From: Rhizobiales bacterium 62-47
GTDB taxonomy: Bacteria; Pseudomonadota; Alphaproteobacteria; Rhizobiales; Xanthobacteraceae
Assembly (NCBI GenBank): GCA_001899255.1
Contig: MKVX01000016.1
Coordinates: forward strand, 1 to 40,299
DNA: 40,299 nt
Direction of reading: 5' to 3'
The translations under genes were made by a program, and so were the position numbers. Shown in pieces: positions 7,299-15,046 of the stretch; position 1 is the stretch's first letter; every line of letters starts with the position of its first letter. The notes under the pieces are model-generated. The model was not told the origin of the DNA. It saw only the letters and a program-made list of their open reading frames with translations, and searched no databases.

Positions 7299-8083
7299 GC
7301 CTTTAACGGCTCCTGTGCGAACCCAAAACCGATCACCGCGCCCGCCCGGATAAGATCCGACAAATTCGCCGAAAGATCGAAACTCGGATCAGTAGCAATG
7401 GCTTCCTCGAAGGCAGCCAGCACCGGCCTTCCGGATTTGAGCGCGTGGATGAACTCCGGACTGCCATTTGGAATCGATCGAACCTCCACCGCGGCCTCAG
7501 GCCGGACGACGAGCGCGTTTTCGCCGCCGGCCGCCAAATCGACCGGACCGGGAACGCCGCCGTCGACGTTCATCTGCCAGATCGTCAGCGCCGGAAACCG
7601 CGAACGTACGATCCGGACCGACGGATGCAGCACCAGGGTGATGGCCGGAAACCGGTCCGATGCGATCTCCGCAAACGCCGAAAGACCGATCGGCGAGGCC
7701 TCGGCCGCATGATAGGCCTCCGTCCATGCGCGCTCGATGCGCGCCACGTCGGCCAGATACGGCAACACGGAAGCGGGTTCGAACCGGTCGATGAAATCGG
7801 GGAGGCCCGCGCCGTAGTCGAACAGCATCGGCGACCGGGGCAAATCACCAACGACGTAGGCGCGGGCCAAGGCGTGGAAGAATTCCGATCCGACGATGCG
7901 GTGCACAGCGGGATAGGCGTCCTTCAATGTCTGGGTAAGGCCAACCATCACGTTATTGCGATAGACGGCGAAGCGCCGCCAGCTCGGTTTCCCGTCGGGG
8001 CCGACAAGACCCGTCGGCACCGGAAGCGCCGGATCGAGCAGCGCGGCTGCGAAGCTGCGTTGTCCTTCAGCGAGCGACGGCAT
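7295..8083 (-). CDS. bufC: BufC-type RiPP partner protein (DUF2063)
   Basis: A 262-residue DUF2063 protein. The N-terminal part has the typical [16 protein letters not shown], then [31 protein letters not shown] and [10 protein letters not shown]; the middle has [24 protein letters not shown]2063 proteins partner MNIO (DUF692) enzymes and are thought to present the precursor peptide to the enzyme, as the equivalent does in methanobactin-type pathways. It starts inside the end of bufB (17 bp overlap) and ends in an ATGA overlap with doxX. There is no signal peptide, so it acts in the cytoplasm like BufB. Confidence 0.87.
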   Translation of the reverse strand: MPSLAEGQRSFAAALLDPALPVPTGLVGPDGKPSWRRFAVYRNNVMVGLTQTLKDAYPAVHRIVGSEFFHALARAYVVGDLPRSPMLFDYGAGLPDFIDRFEPASVLPYLADVARIERAWTEAYHAAEASPIGLSAFAEIASDRFPAITLVLHPSVRIVRSRFPALTIWQMNVDGGVPGPVDLAAGGENALVVRPEAAVEVRSIPNGSPEFIHALKSGRPVLAAFEEAIATDPSFDLSANLSDLIRAGAVIGFGFAQEPLKA

Positions 8084-8951
8084 GACGACGCACCTCGGGT
8101 TGGTTGGCGGACATGACCATCTCGGCCCGCTCGGCTTCCTGCGCGAGCACGGACCAGGCCGGCACTTCGGAGTCCCACTCGATCAGAGTAGGAATCGGTC
8201 CGATGAGCCGGACCGCGAGTTCGTAGAGATACCAGACGGCATCCTCGACCGGACGATCGTGAGTATCGATGAGAAGCGGCCTGCCGGTCTCGTCGGCCTG
8301 CCGGTCGTTCCCGGCGAGGTGGATCTCCTTCACGCTCGCGAGCGGATAGCCTTCGATATAGGCGACCGGATCCCACTGCTGATTGGTCGACGCGACGAAG
8401 ACGTTATTGACGTCGAGCAGCAGGCCACAACCGCTGCGCCTGGCGACTTCGGCGATGAAATCGGTCTCCGCGTAGGTGCTCTCGGCGAACGCGACGTAGG
8501 TGGACGGATTCTCCAGAAGCATCTGACAGCCGAGGGCCGTCTGGACCCGGTCGATGTGCTCGACGACGCGCTGGAGGGTCTCGGACGTGTACGGCACGGG
8601 AAGCAGGTCGTTCAGGAAACCGGCATCATGCGTCGACCACGCCAGATGTTCGGAAAACAGACCAGGTCTGTAGCGCTGCCGTAACAGTCTTAGCCGCGCG
8701 ATATGATCGTCGTCCAGCGGCCTGTCCGCCCCGATCGACAGTCCGACGCCGTGAAGGGACAACGGGTACCGCTCCCGAATGGCCGACAGATAGCGATGCG
8801 ACGGACCTCCCGCCCCCATGTAGTTCTCCGCATGCACCTCGAAGAAACCGATGTCGGGCGCCGTCTCGATGATCATGCGGTAGTGCTCGGCCTTCAGACC
8901 GACGCCGGCGCGCGCCGGGATGCGATCTTCTGACGATGACGGAATGCACAT
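8067..8951 (-). CDS. bufB: BufB-type multinuclear iron oxidative enzyme (DUF692/MNIO)
   Basis: A 294-residue TIM-barrel enzyme of the DUF692/MNIO family. Expected metal ligands are all visible in order: [47 protein letters not shown] and LIEWDSEVP. These hold two or three iron atoms that use oxygen to modify cysteines; in bufferins the products are thiooxazoles that bind copper. The substrate is most likely the BufA encoded just upstream. The ATG at 8951 is preferred; a TTG two codons earlier (8957) is possible, and neither has a strong ribosome binding site. A stable hairpin lies between bufA and this gene and may lower its expression relative to the precursor. Confidence 0.9.
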   Translation of the reverse strand: MCIPSSSEDRIPARAGVGLKAEHYRMIIETAPDIGFFEVHAENYMGAGGPSHRYLSAIRERYPLSLHGVGLSIGADRPLDDDHIARLRLLRQRYRPGLFSEHLAWSTHDAGFLNDLLPVPYTSETLQRVVEHIDRVQTALGCQMLLENPSTYVAFAESTYAETDFIAEVARRSGCGLLLDVNNVFVASTNQQWDPVAYIEGYPLASVKEIHLAGNDRQADETGRPLLIDTHDRPVEDAVWYLYELAVRLIGPIPTLIEWDSEVPAWSVLAQEAERAEMVMSANQPEVRRHAVAR

Positions 8952-8970
8952 TGGCAATCTCGAGGCTGGA

Positions 8971-8993
8971 GGGCGGGCCGTTGCAGCCCGCCC
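8971..8993 (-). promoter_or_regulatory. GC-rich hairpin between bufA and bufB
   Basis: A perfect 8-bp inverted repeat (GGGCGGGC and GCCCGCCC) around a 7-base loop, starting 8 bp after the bufA stop. No run of T follows on the minus strand, so it is not a full intrinsic terminator. In RiPP operons such stems often protect the precursor message or cause partial termination, giving more peptide than enzyme. That function here is inferred. Confidence 0.6.
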
Positions 8994-9001
8994 GGGTTTC
9001 G

Positions 9002-9343
9002 TCAGGCCTTCGGCGTGAGGCTTCCTGCACCCTTCGGCGTGTTCATGGTCGTGCAGGTACCCCTGGGCTCGAGCTTGAACGCGTTACCCTGGTAATCGAC
9101 GGTGCTGGTGCCAGCGCAGGTCGTGCCAGCTCCGGCGTAGCAGTCGTTCTGGCCCTTGAGAGCCACGCCGAAGCACTTCTCCATCTTGCCGCCCTCCATC
9201 GCCTTCATGGTCTGGGCCTGCTTCTCCTTCATCATCTTTTCCATGTCGGCCTTGCTTTGCGCGGTGGCGGACGTGGCGGCGAGCGCCCCGACGGCGACGG
9301 CGAACGCGCCGGCGACCATTGCGTTGAGCGTGCGATTGGACAT
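9002..9343 (-). CDS. bufA: BufA bufferin precursor peptide (DUF2282)
   Basis: A 113-residue secreted precursor. Residues 1-28 form a signal peptide (hydrophobic [18 protein letters not shown], cleavage near ATA-QS). The mature part has a Lys/Met-rich leader-like helix and the DUF2282 core EKC57[11 protein letters not shown]68, C76 in TTCAG, and PRGTC97: four cysteines in the conserved spacing. In characterised bufferins some of these cysteines are converted by BufB to copper-binding thiooxazoles before export. The start at 9343 has GGAGGA nine bases upstream. It is the first gene of the operon bufA-bufB-bufC-doxX-sigF-nrsF, with a SigF-type promoter at 9426-9451. Confidence 0.9.
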   Translation of the reverse strand: MSNRTLNAMVAGAFAVAVGALAATSATAQSKADMEKMMKEKQAQTMKAMEGGKMEKCFGVALKGQNDCYAGAGTTCAGTSTVDYQGNAFKLEPRGTCTTMNTPKGAGSLTPKA

Positions 9344-9425
9344 TCGAGTTCCTCCGGTGTTTGGGGCGACCTGGCGGAGTGCATGGTCGCAAGTCCGACG
9401 GGCCGTTCTTCCCGTCTGTACCGAT

Positions 9426-9451
9426 GTTCGTCGCAGCGCGCGAAAGGTTAC
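9426..9451 (-). promoter_or_regulatory. Predicted SigF-type promoter of the bufferin operon
   Basis: Minus strand: GTAACC, 15 bp starting TTTC, CGAAC; 82 bp before the bufA start. Since sigF is in this operon, the element would make the sigma factor autoregulated. Confidence 0.82.
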
Positions 9452-9472
9452 CCCCGCGAACACACGTGGGCG

Positions 9473-10312
9473 TCACGTACAGCCTTCCAATCGCGCGTCG
9501 AGCCACGCGATGTGCGCCTCGAGCGAGATATCCGTCGACGAAGTGATCTCGAGACGCCGATCCTCGAATACGTCGCAGTCGGTATGCGCCGCATGCCAAC
9601 GATCGACCGCAGCGTCGCGTTCGTGGAGAAGCCGCTCGATCTGCGGTCTGAACAGGACCAGCATCGAAGTGATCCAGCGGTCGAGGGGCCCCGCTCCGCC
9701 AAGCGCGAATCCGTCGACCATCGAGATCACGTCCGGCGCGCGGTACCACGTTTCCGCCGTCACCCATCGGTTCGTCGTGAACAGCCGCTCCGGCATGCCC
9801 GTCGGCGTCATCGAGATCGCGACGAGATGGGACATCGCAGCACCATCCTTTGCGGATCGAGAGTTGTCGGACCCCACTGGAACGACGCCAGGCGGCATTC
9901 CCGCCGCACCCATGAACGTGTGGAAGTGCGCGTAGTCGGAATGATCCCGGCCGGCCGGAGCGTGGGCGTGGAAAAAAAACTGCGCGTGGGTATTTGGGTC
10001 GCGCACGTCGTCGGGAGGATAGTGCTCCCACTCGACAAACTCCTGGCTGCCGCGCAGCGCCTCAACGATCAGGTTGCTGCCACATTCGTGAAGCTCGCGC
10101 ATGCAGTCGACGACAGTCTCCGCGGCGGTCGCCATGCGCGACAGCATCTCCGGCGAAAGCGCCGGCGCGTCGTCAGCAAGAGATACAATCGCAATCTGAG
10201 CGATCATATTGTCCGTTAACCTTGAACAGGGAATGGCCGGAGACGGCGTCATCTGGATGCCCGCCGTATCCTCCATTTGATCTCGCAACATCGCTGAAGG
10301 AGATGCGTCCAC
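9473..10312 (-). CDS. Unknown protein, probably DUF6969
   Basis: A protein of up to 279 residues without signal peptide or membrane helix. Recognisable blocks are MRELHECGSNLIVEAL, EFVEWEHYPPDDV, the histidine-rich HAQFFFHAH and YAHFHTFM, then SHLVAISMTPTGMP, LFTTNRWVTAETWY and WITSMLVLFRPQIE. I believe this is the DUF6969 family, recalled from memory; its function is not known. The histidines suggest metal binding or a metalloenzyme. The start is uncertain: GTG at 10312 gives the longest form, while ATG codons at 10288, 10276, 10252 and 10207 are alternatives and none has a clear ribosome binding site. It begins 12 bp after the NPC-peptide gene, so it is the last member of the thioredoxin-CcdA-peptide operon. 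Confidence 0.7.
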   Translation of the reverse strand: MDASPSAMLRDQMEDTAGIQMTPSPAIPCSRLTDNMIAQIAIVSLADDAPALSPEMLSRMATAAETVVDCMRELHECGSNLIVEALRGSQEFVEWEHYPPDDVRDPNTHAQFFFHAHAPAGRDHSDYAHFHTFMGAAGMPPGVVPVGSDNSRSAKDGAAMSHLVAISMTPTGMPERLFTTNRWVTAETWYRAPDVISMVDGFALGGAGPLDRWITSMLVLFRPQIERLLHERDAAVDRWHAAHTDCDVFEDRRLEITSSTDISLEAHIAWLDARLEGCT

Positions 10313-10324
10313 GAATCAGATTCG

Positions 10325-10522
10325 TTACTTTTTGGCGGCGCAGGGATTCGCCTTGGCCGCGCAGGGGTTCGCCTTGCACGGATTGGCGGCCTTCTTGGCC
10401 GACTTGTGCTTGGGCGCGCACGGGTTCGAGCCGGCAGCCGCCGGGACCGGGGTCGCCGCAACCATGCCGGCGACGGCGGCGATCGCGCCGAGGGTTTGCA
10501 GGCTCTTCTTCAGCGTAGGCAT
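10325..10522 (-). CDS. Secreted small peptide with four NPC motifs
   Basis: A 65-residue protein: signal peptide 1-30 (LGAIAAVAGMVAATPVPAAA, cleavage after AAA), then a mature part of about 35 residues made of Lys, Ala and four Asn-Pro-Cys units at 33-35, 47-49, 52-54 and 59-61. All four cysteines (C35, C49, C54, C61) sit in NPC. AAGGAG lies 8 bases before the ATG, so expression looks efficient. The composition is that of a periplasmic metal-binding peptide or a RiPP precursor; the MNIO BufB encoded 1.4 kb away could modify it, but nothing in the sequence proves this. The upstream CcdA and thioredoxin genes could keep its cysteines reduced. Confidence 0.75.
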   Translation of the reverse strand: MPTLKKSLQTLGAIAAVAGMVAATPVPAAAGSNPCAPKHKSAKKAANPCKANPCAAKANPCAAKK

Positions 10523-10561
10523 TTCAACAGCTCCTTGGGTTGTTAAGACAATCGACGCGCG

Positions 10562-11281
10562 TCACAGACGCGTCGTCACGTTCGCCAGCCATTCCGGCAT
10601 GGCGTTCGTCAGCGAGGTCTCGACGATCTTGTCGAGACCGGTGAGTACGAAGAGTCCGATGCCGAAGAAGGCGGCACCCATCAGAGGTTTTCCGATGCGC
10701 GACGCTCGCGCCATCCAATCCCGCCGTGCCATGATCGCCTGCCGCGAACCGTAGGCGAGCAGAAGAATGGGCGTCGCCGCTCCGAGCGCGAAGGCGGACA
10801 TCGTCGCTGCTGCCCTGCCGAGATCGTCGCCCTGGGCCGCAAGACCGATAGCCGCGCCGAGCGTCGGCCCCGAACATGGCGACCAGATCACGCCAAGCGC
10901 GGCTCCGAGCGCGAACTGGCCCCAGATACCGGTCGGCTGAAGGCGGTCGAGCAGGATCTGGCCTTTGCCGGCTACGGGAGACACCATCGCGGCCACCCCG
11001 CCCTGAAGCGCCGGCACAAGAAGGATCACCCCAGCGGCGCCCATCAGCGCGGCCACGGCAAGCCGCAACGTTTCAGGGTCTATGCCGACGCTGAAACCCA
11101 CCGATGCCAGCGTGATGCCGACGCCGGCGAAGGACGCCGCCAGTCCCGCAGCGAGCGCGACCGGTCCCCAGAGATGCCGCTCGAGCGCACCGAACAGCAC
11201 GATCGGTAGGATCGGGAGCACGCACGGCGAGAGCGTCGATAGGGCGCCGGCGGCGTAGCCCAGCGCGAGATTCGCGGACAC
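10562..11281 (-). CDS. CcdA/DsbD-type thiol electron transporter
   Basis: A 239-residue membrane protein with six helices. The two transmembrane active-site cysteines are present in their motifs: LSPC20VLPILP in helix 1 and WSPC136SGPTLG in helix 4. Proteins of this kind pass electrons from cytoplasmic thioredoxin across the membrane to periplasmic thioredoxin-like proteins. The start is GTG at 11281, two bases after the thioredoxin stop, so the two are coupled and the exported thioredoxin is the likely partner. The gene for the NPC peptide follows after 39 bp, making it a plausible final beneficiary. Confidence 0.87.
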   Translation of the reverse strand: MSANLALGYAAGALSTLSPCVLPILPIVLFGALERHLWGPVALAAGLAASFAGVGITLASVGFSVGIDPETLRLAVAALMGAAGVILLVPALQGGVAAMVSPVAGKGQILLDRLQPTGIWGQFALGAALGVIWSPCSGPTLGAAIGLAAQGDDLGRAAATMSAFALGAATPILLLAYGSRQAIMARRDWMARASRIGKPLMGAAFFGIGLFVLTGLDKIVETSLTNAMPEWLANVTTRL

Positions 11282-11282
11282 T

Positions 11283-11663
11283 TCAGAACGCCTTCGCCAC
11301 CAGCGCGCGCAGCGGCGCCGGATTGGTCTCGCCGGTGGAGCGCGCGACTTCCTTCGATCCCTTAAACACGATCAACGTGCTCTGGTACTGGACGCGAAAC
11401 TGTTTCAGGACGTCCTTGGCGCTGTCGAAATCGACTTCGAATACGACCAGATCGGGACGCTCCTTTTCGATCTGCTGCACGATCGGGCGCTGCTGCTTGC
11501 AGGTCGGGCACCACGGCGCGGTGACGTCGACGAGGATCGACTTGCCGGCGGCCTGCGAGGCCTGGAAGGCCCTGGCGTCGAAAGGCTGCCCGGCGTTCGC
11601 CAGCGAAGGCATCGCGATGACTGCAGCGACAACGATGGCCTTAAGAAGGAAGCTCGAGGACAT
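11283..11663 (-). CDS. Exported thioredoxin-like protein
   Basis: A 126-residue thioredoxin-fold protein. Residues 1-24 form a signal peptide (LLKAIVVAAVIAMPSLANA). The active site is W51-C52-P-T-C55 in ILVDVTAPWCPTCKQQRP, and the family's second half is present (VVFEVDFDSAKDVLKQFRVQYQSTLIVFKGSKEVARSTG), although the usual cis-proline before the TLI strand is replaced by serine. The start at 11663 has GGAGAG upstream and a SigF-type promoter ends 44 bp before it. It heads the operon thioredoxin, CcdA, NPC peptide, DUF6969. It acts in the periplasm, probably as a reductase fed by CcdA. Confidence 0.87.
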   Translation of the reverse strand: MSSSFLLKAIVVAAVIAMPSLANAGQPFDARAFQASQAAGKSILVDVTAPWCPTCKQQRPIVQQIEKERPDLVVFEVDFDSAKDVLKQFRVQYQSTLIVFKGSKEVARSTGETNPAPLRALVAKAF

Positions 11664-11706
11664 GACGGTGGCTCTCCGTGGGATGCTGAGACGTCTCGAG
11701 GTCACG

Positions 11707-11732
11707 GTTCGGCGATAACTAAGAAAGGTTAC
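11707..11732 (-). promoter_or_regulatory. Predicted SigF-type promoter of the thioredoxin/CcdA/NPC operon
   Basis: Minus strand: GTAACC, 15 bp starting TTTC, CGAAC, with the downstream block 44 bp from the start codon. It lies between the divergent thioredoxin and peroxiredoxin genes and faces only the former. Confidence 0.82.
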
Positions 11733-11820
11733 GCGGGCCCACGAAAAATATTGGACGTGCCTTCGGGCGCAGCGCGCTCTACATGACCGCATGCGCTTTC
11801 CGCAAAAAAGGACCCGCACA

Positions 11821-12381
11821 ATGACGGATATTGCTCCCCTCTTTCCGAACCAAACGGTCCCGCCGCTCGGAATCGAACTCGCCGGTGGCGGCTCATTCGA
11901 TCTCGCATCTGAGAAGCCGACCAACTTCACGCTCGTCGTGTTCTATCGCGGGCTTCATTGTCCTATCTGCAAGACGCAGCTCAAGGACCTTGAATCCAAG
12001 CTCGAAGATTTCGAAAAACGTGGTGTCGCCGTCGTGGCCATATCAACGGATCCTAAGGAACGTGCAGAACGAACACGGGAAACGTGGGGACTTTCGCGGC
12101 TGCGAGTCGGTTACGGTCTCGCCCTCGCGGCCGCTCGTCGCTGGGGACTGTACGTATCGTCGGGGCACGGAAAGACGTCGGCTGGCGTCGATGAGCCGGC
12201 GCTCTTTTCGGAGCCTGCCATCTACCTGGTGAGACCGGACGGCACCCTCTACTTCGGCAGCGTACAGACGATGCCGTTCGCGCGTCCGCATTTCTCCGAC
12301 ATCCTTGCCGCGATCAATTTCGTCGTGGAGAATAGGTATCCCGCTCGCGGCGAAGTGGTGGACCTCCGGAAGGCAGTGTAG
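11821..12381 (+). CDS. Peroxiredoxin-like protein (AhpC/TSA family)
   Basis: A 186-residue cytoplasmic protein. FYRGLHC47PIC50 is the signature of the peroxiredoxin-like AhpC/TSA subfamily, with a CxxC at the peroxidatic position; the preceding NFTLVVF and following VVAISTDPKERAE complete the thioredoxin fold. The C-terminal block ALFSEPAIYLVRPDGTLYFGS is typical. It probably reduces peroxides or acts as a thiol oxidoreductase. The start at 11821 has AAGGA upstream. It is divergent from the thioredoxin operon and convergent with the TlpA-like gene (13 bp between stops). No GTAACC/CGAAC element faces it, so it may be regulated separately. Confidence 0.85.
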   Translation: MTDIAPLFPNQTVPPLGIELAGGGSFDLASEKPTNFTLVVFYRGLHCPICKTQLKDLESKLEDFEKRGVAVVAISTDPKERAERTRETWGLSRLRVGYGLALAAARRWGLYVSSGHGKTSAGVDEPALFSEPAIYLVRPDGTLYFGSVQTMPFARPHFSDILAAINFVVENRYPARGEVVDLRKAV

Positions 12382-12394
12382 CAGGTCGCCGTCC

Positions 12395-13027
12395 CTACGT
12401 TCTGCTCAGATAGGTGATGAGGTCGTCCGCCGCCGCGGACGACCAATCCGCGTCGCCCGGCATGTAGCCGACGACCGCGCCCGAGCTCGAGACGGCGTAG
12501 GTGATCGGCATGCCGTAGAGTGCGAACGGTGCCTTCTTGGCGTTGTCGGCGTTCGAGTGCGCTACATATCCGTTGGGATCGAGAAAGATTGGAAGCGCCT
12601 TCAGATCGAGCGACTTCACGAAGCGCGCGACGGCCTCGCGCGGCCCGCGATCTTCCGAAATGGCGGCGACATGTACTCTGCCGCGCCAGGCGTCCCGATA
12701 CAGCCTGTCGAGAGCAGGCAACTCCATCCGGCAAGCCGCGCACCACGATGCCCAGAAGTTCACGAGGATCGGCTTGCCGAGCAGCGACGATAGGTCGGTC
12801 GTGCCGCCATCGAGACGGAATAGCCTGACCGAAGGCAACTGCTCTCGCGGGCGGAGGACGGTGAACTGGTATCGTCCGGATTCGAAGTTGGGAACGTCGT
12901 CTTCTACCGCAGTCGCTTGGTCGGCTGCGATTCCGGCCGCCAAGCCGGCCAGGCAGCGCATCAGGATTGCGCGTCGCGAGGGCATCCGCGCTGCGCCAGG
13001 ATCGGCGACGATCGCTTCTTTTTTCAA
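12395..13027 (-). CDS. TlpA/DsbE-like exported thioredoxin with Tat-type signal
   Basis: A 210-residue redoxin. The N-terminus has a twin-arginine stretch (SRRAILMRCLAGLAAGIA) that looks like a Tat signal, with cleavage near ATA. The TlpA fold follows: LFRLDGGTTDLSSLLGKPILVNFWASWC96AAC99RMELPALDRLY, then HVAAISED and a GMPITYAVSSSGAVVG block with the cis-proline. The start is taken as TTG at 13027 because its TTGA overlaps the upstream gene's stop and AGGAG lies 5 bases before it; an ATG at 12985 would shorten the protein by 14 residues and has no ribosome binding site. It acts outside the cytoplasmic membrane, possibly reducing or maturing cysteine-rich metal proteins of the same regulon. 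Confidence 0.83.
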   Translation of the reverse strand: MKKEAIVADPGAARMPSRRAILMRCLAGLAAGIAADQATAVEDDVPNFESGRYQFTVLRPREQLPSVRLFRLDGGTTDLSSLLGKPILVNFWASWCAACRMELPALDRLYRDAWRGRVHVAAISEDRGPREAVARFVKSLDLKALPIFLDPNGYVAHSNADNAKKAPFALYGMPITYAVSSSGAVVGYMPGDADWSSAAADDLITYLSRT

Positions 13028-13353
13028 TTTGACTCCTGCACCAACAACGCCGGCGACGACTGAGGGACGGCCGGTCGAAACGCGGTGAAAAAGAACAGCG
13101 GATTGGGCAGCCAGTACAACCATCCAATTGACCGTTCGCGGGTCCCATCCGGAAGACGTAGGTCGAGCCACACGTATAGGAACTTGTAGACGCAGAGCCC
13201 CGGAATCCAGTTCGGCTTCAGCCGCGAAGTCTTCAGATACCTCCTCGCGATGTAGTAGTTGCCTTCGAAGGGTGTGATTCCGAAGAGGCCGACCGGTCCC
13301 TCCGCGATGAGTTCGCCACTCGCTCGATGCGTGATCCGGACATGACGCGACAT
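13024..13353 (-). CDS. Unrecognised small aromatic-rich protein
   Basis: A 109-residue protein I cannot assign. It starts VRITHRASGELIAEGPVG, has FEGNYYIARRYL, and then a tryptophan- and tyrosine-rich part, VYKFLYVWLDLRLPDG and GWLYWLPNPLFFF. The early beta-rich stretch is faintly like DUF427, but the DUF427 ending (WYYP) is not present. No signal peptide is visible. Its gene is first in a two-gene operon with the TlpA-like protein (TTGA overlap) and lies 33 bp behind a SigF-type promoter. This coupling is the best reason to think it real. Confidence 0.68.
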   Translation of the reverse strand: MSRHVRITHRASGELIAEGPVGLFGITPFEGNYYIARRYLKTSRLKPNWIPGLCVYKFLYVWLDLRLPDGTRERSIGWLYWLPNPLFFFTAFRPAVPQSSPALLVQESN

Positions 13354-13385
13354 GCTTCGACTTTCTGTGCGATACTTGCAGATCG

Positions 13386-13411
13386 GTTCGCCGCATCCAG
13401 CGAAAGGTTAC
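13386..13411 (-). promoter_or_regulatory. Predicted SigF-type promoter of the TlpA operon
   Basis: Minus strand: GTAACC, 15 bp starting TTTC, CGAAC. The rest of the 370-bp gap between 13353 and 13727 holds no gene I can recognise. Confidence 0.82.
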
Positions 13412-13726
13412 CTGTCGTCGCGCGCGAAGTGTGGCGTAACCATTCCGCCTCTCCCGTCGAACGGTTCGGTGACGGTCCGTCGCCAACGGACAGATGGAGG
13501 AGATGCGATCCTTCTCCCGCGCTTTGGTGGAATCCGCGGTAAGTTTTGTAAGTTTCGGCATGTGTTGTGAGCGGCTTTTCCTTGGCGAACGCGCCAAGGA
13601 AGCACCGGGGCAAGGAGAAAACGAAAAATCGCTCCCTGATCTGATTCTTTGGCGGAATTCGTGTTTAGTATCAGCGTTTTATATGGGTTGGCGCGACAGC
13701 GCCTTCCCATGTCACTGACTACATCC

Positions 13727-13771
13727 CTCCGAAGGTAGAGGCCTCAGGTTCGAATCCTGATGGGTGCGCCA
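13727..13771 (+). repeat. 3' fragment of a tRNA-Arg gene, probable attachment-site scar
   Basis: From the anticodon loop CTCCGAA onward the sequence is tRNA-like: 3' anticodon strand GGTAG, T arm TCAGG/CCTGA with loop TTCGAAT, then TGGGTGC-G-CCA. The 5' half is missing; upstream bases do not pair. It matches the 3' part of tRNA-Arg at 949-1025 at about four of five positions, continuing into GCGCCATCTCTC in both. The T-stem differences compensate one another, so it comes from a real but different arginine tRNA, as expected if an element carried its own att half. It marks the left limit of the mercury/conjugation element. Confidence 0.75.
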
Positions 13772-13950
13772 TCTCTCTTGATGGCCATAGAACCAATCGC
13801 TCGCTTCGCTCCCACTTCACGCGTGTAAACACACGGCTGCCAAGGTTGCGGCTAGTGGCAGCAGGGGCGTCGTTGCCCTTCGGGTGCTGCTTGCCGCTTG
13901 ACGATCCAGCGCACGAACCATCCCCATGTTCGAAGGAGAAGGGTTGTCGC

Positions 13951-14070
13951 GTGCGAACAGGAGCTCGACTCAACGAGCCCGCCCATCCCGGCGGGTTCGT
14001 AAAAACCGAGATTATCGATGCCTACGGCCTGTCCGTGAGGGATGCAGCAAAAGCATTGGGCGCCAGCCAA
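13951..14070 (+). pseudogene. HigA-like antitoxin remnant
   Basis: From a GTG at 13951, preceded by AAGGAG, the frame reads NEPAHPGGFVKTEIIDAYGLSVRDAAKALGAS, the N-terminal half of a HigA-type antitoxin with its helix-turn-helix entry. Homology stops at about 14070, where the sequence becomes the antisense of a DUF6088 gene. The second half of the domain and any HigB toxin are missing, so it is a truncated gene fused to unrelated DNA. Confidence 0.6.
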
Positions 14071-14366
14071 GGCCAATTGCCAGCGAGGCGCATGGCGCAG
14101 CTCGACAAGTTGCTTGCCAAAATTCATCATGCGGCTGTCAAGTAAATCGACCGGACCGGCACTTGGGTGGTCAGGCCGAGTGCATTAGCCGCCGCCGCCC
14201 CATTGGGCACGATCACCTCACCGCGTTGGATCGCAAGCGCCTCGACCGCCTGTTCGACGGATGGCGCATGCGTGCCGAACCGGCTGGTGACCGGACGTAG
14301 ATAGAGACCGCGCCCAGCCCGGATCAGCTGGCCGCGCTCCGGAAGGCGCGACAAAGCTTGGTCCAC
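14056..14366 (-). pseudogene. DUF6088 (AbiEi-like antitoxin) remnant
   Basis: On the minus strand, residues such as QALSRLPERGQLIRAGRGLYLRPV, PSVEQAVEALAIQRGEVIVPNGAAAANALGLTTQVPVRSIYLT match DUF6088, the winged-helix antitoxin family related to AbiEi. After a stop and a frame change the next block VELRHAPRWQLALAG continues the same family. The N-terminus is cut by the merA remnant at 14367 and the C-terminus by the HigA remnant at about 14060. No toxin gene is near. Confidence 0.68.

Positions 14367-15046
<680 letters not shown>

Noticed and set aside
12061-12130. Another GTAACC-like block inside the peroxiredoxin-like gene
   Set aside because: On the minus strand GTAACC occurs near 12110 but no CGAAC follows at the 15-bp spacing, and it lies inside a coding region.
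1026-13771. The region between the two tRNA-Arg sequences as a proven integrative element
   Set aside because: No integrase, relaxase or excisionase is encoded inside, and the two tRNA copies are not identical. Kept only as a hypothesis in the findings.
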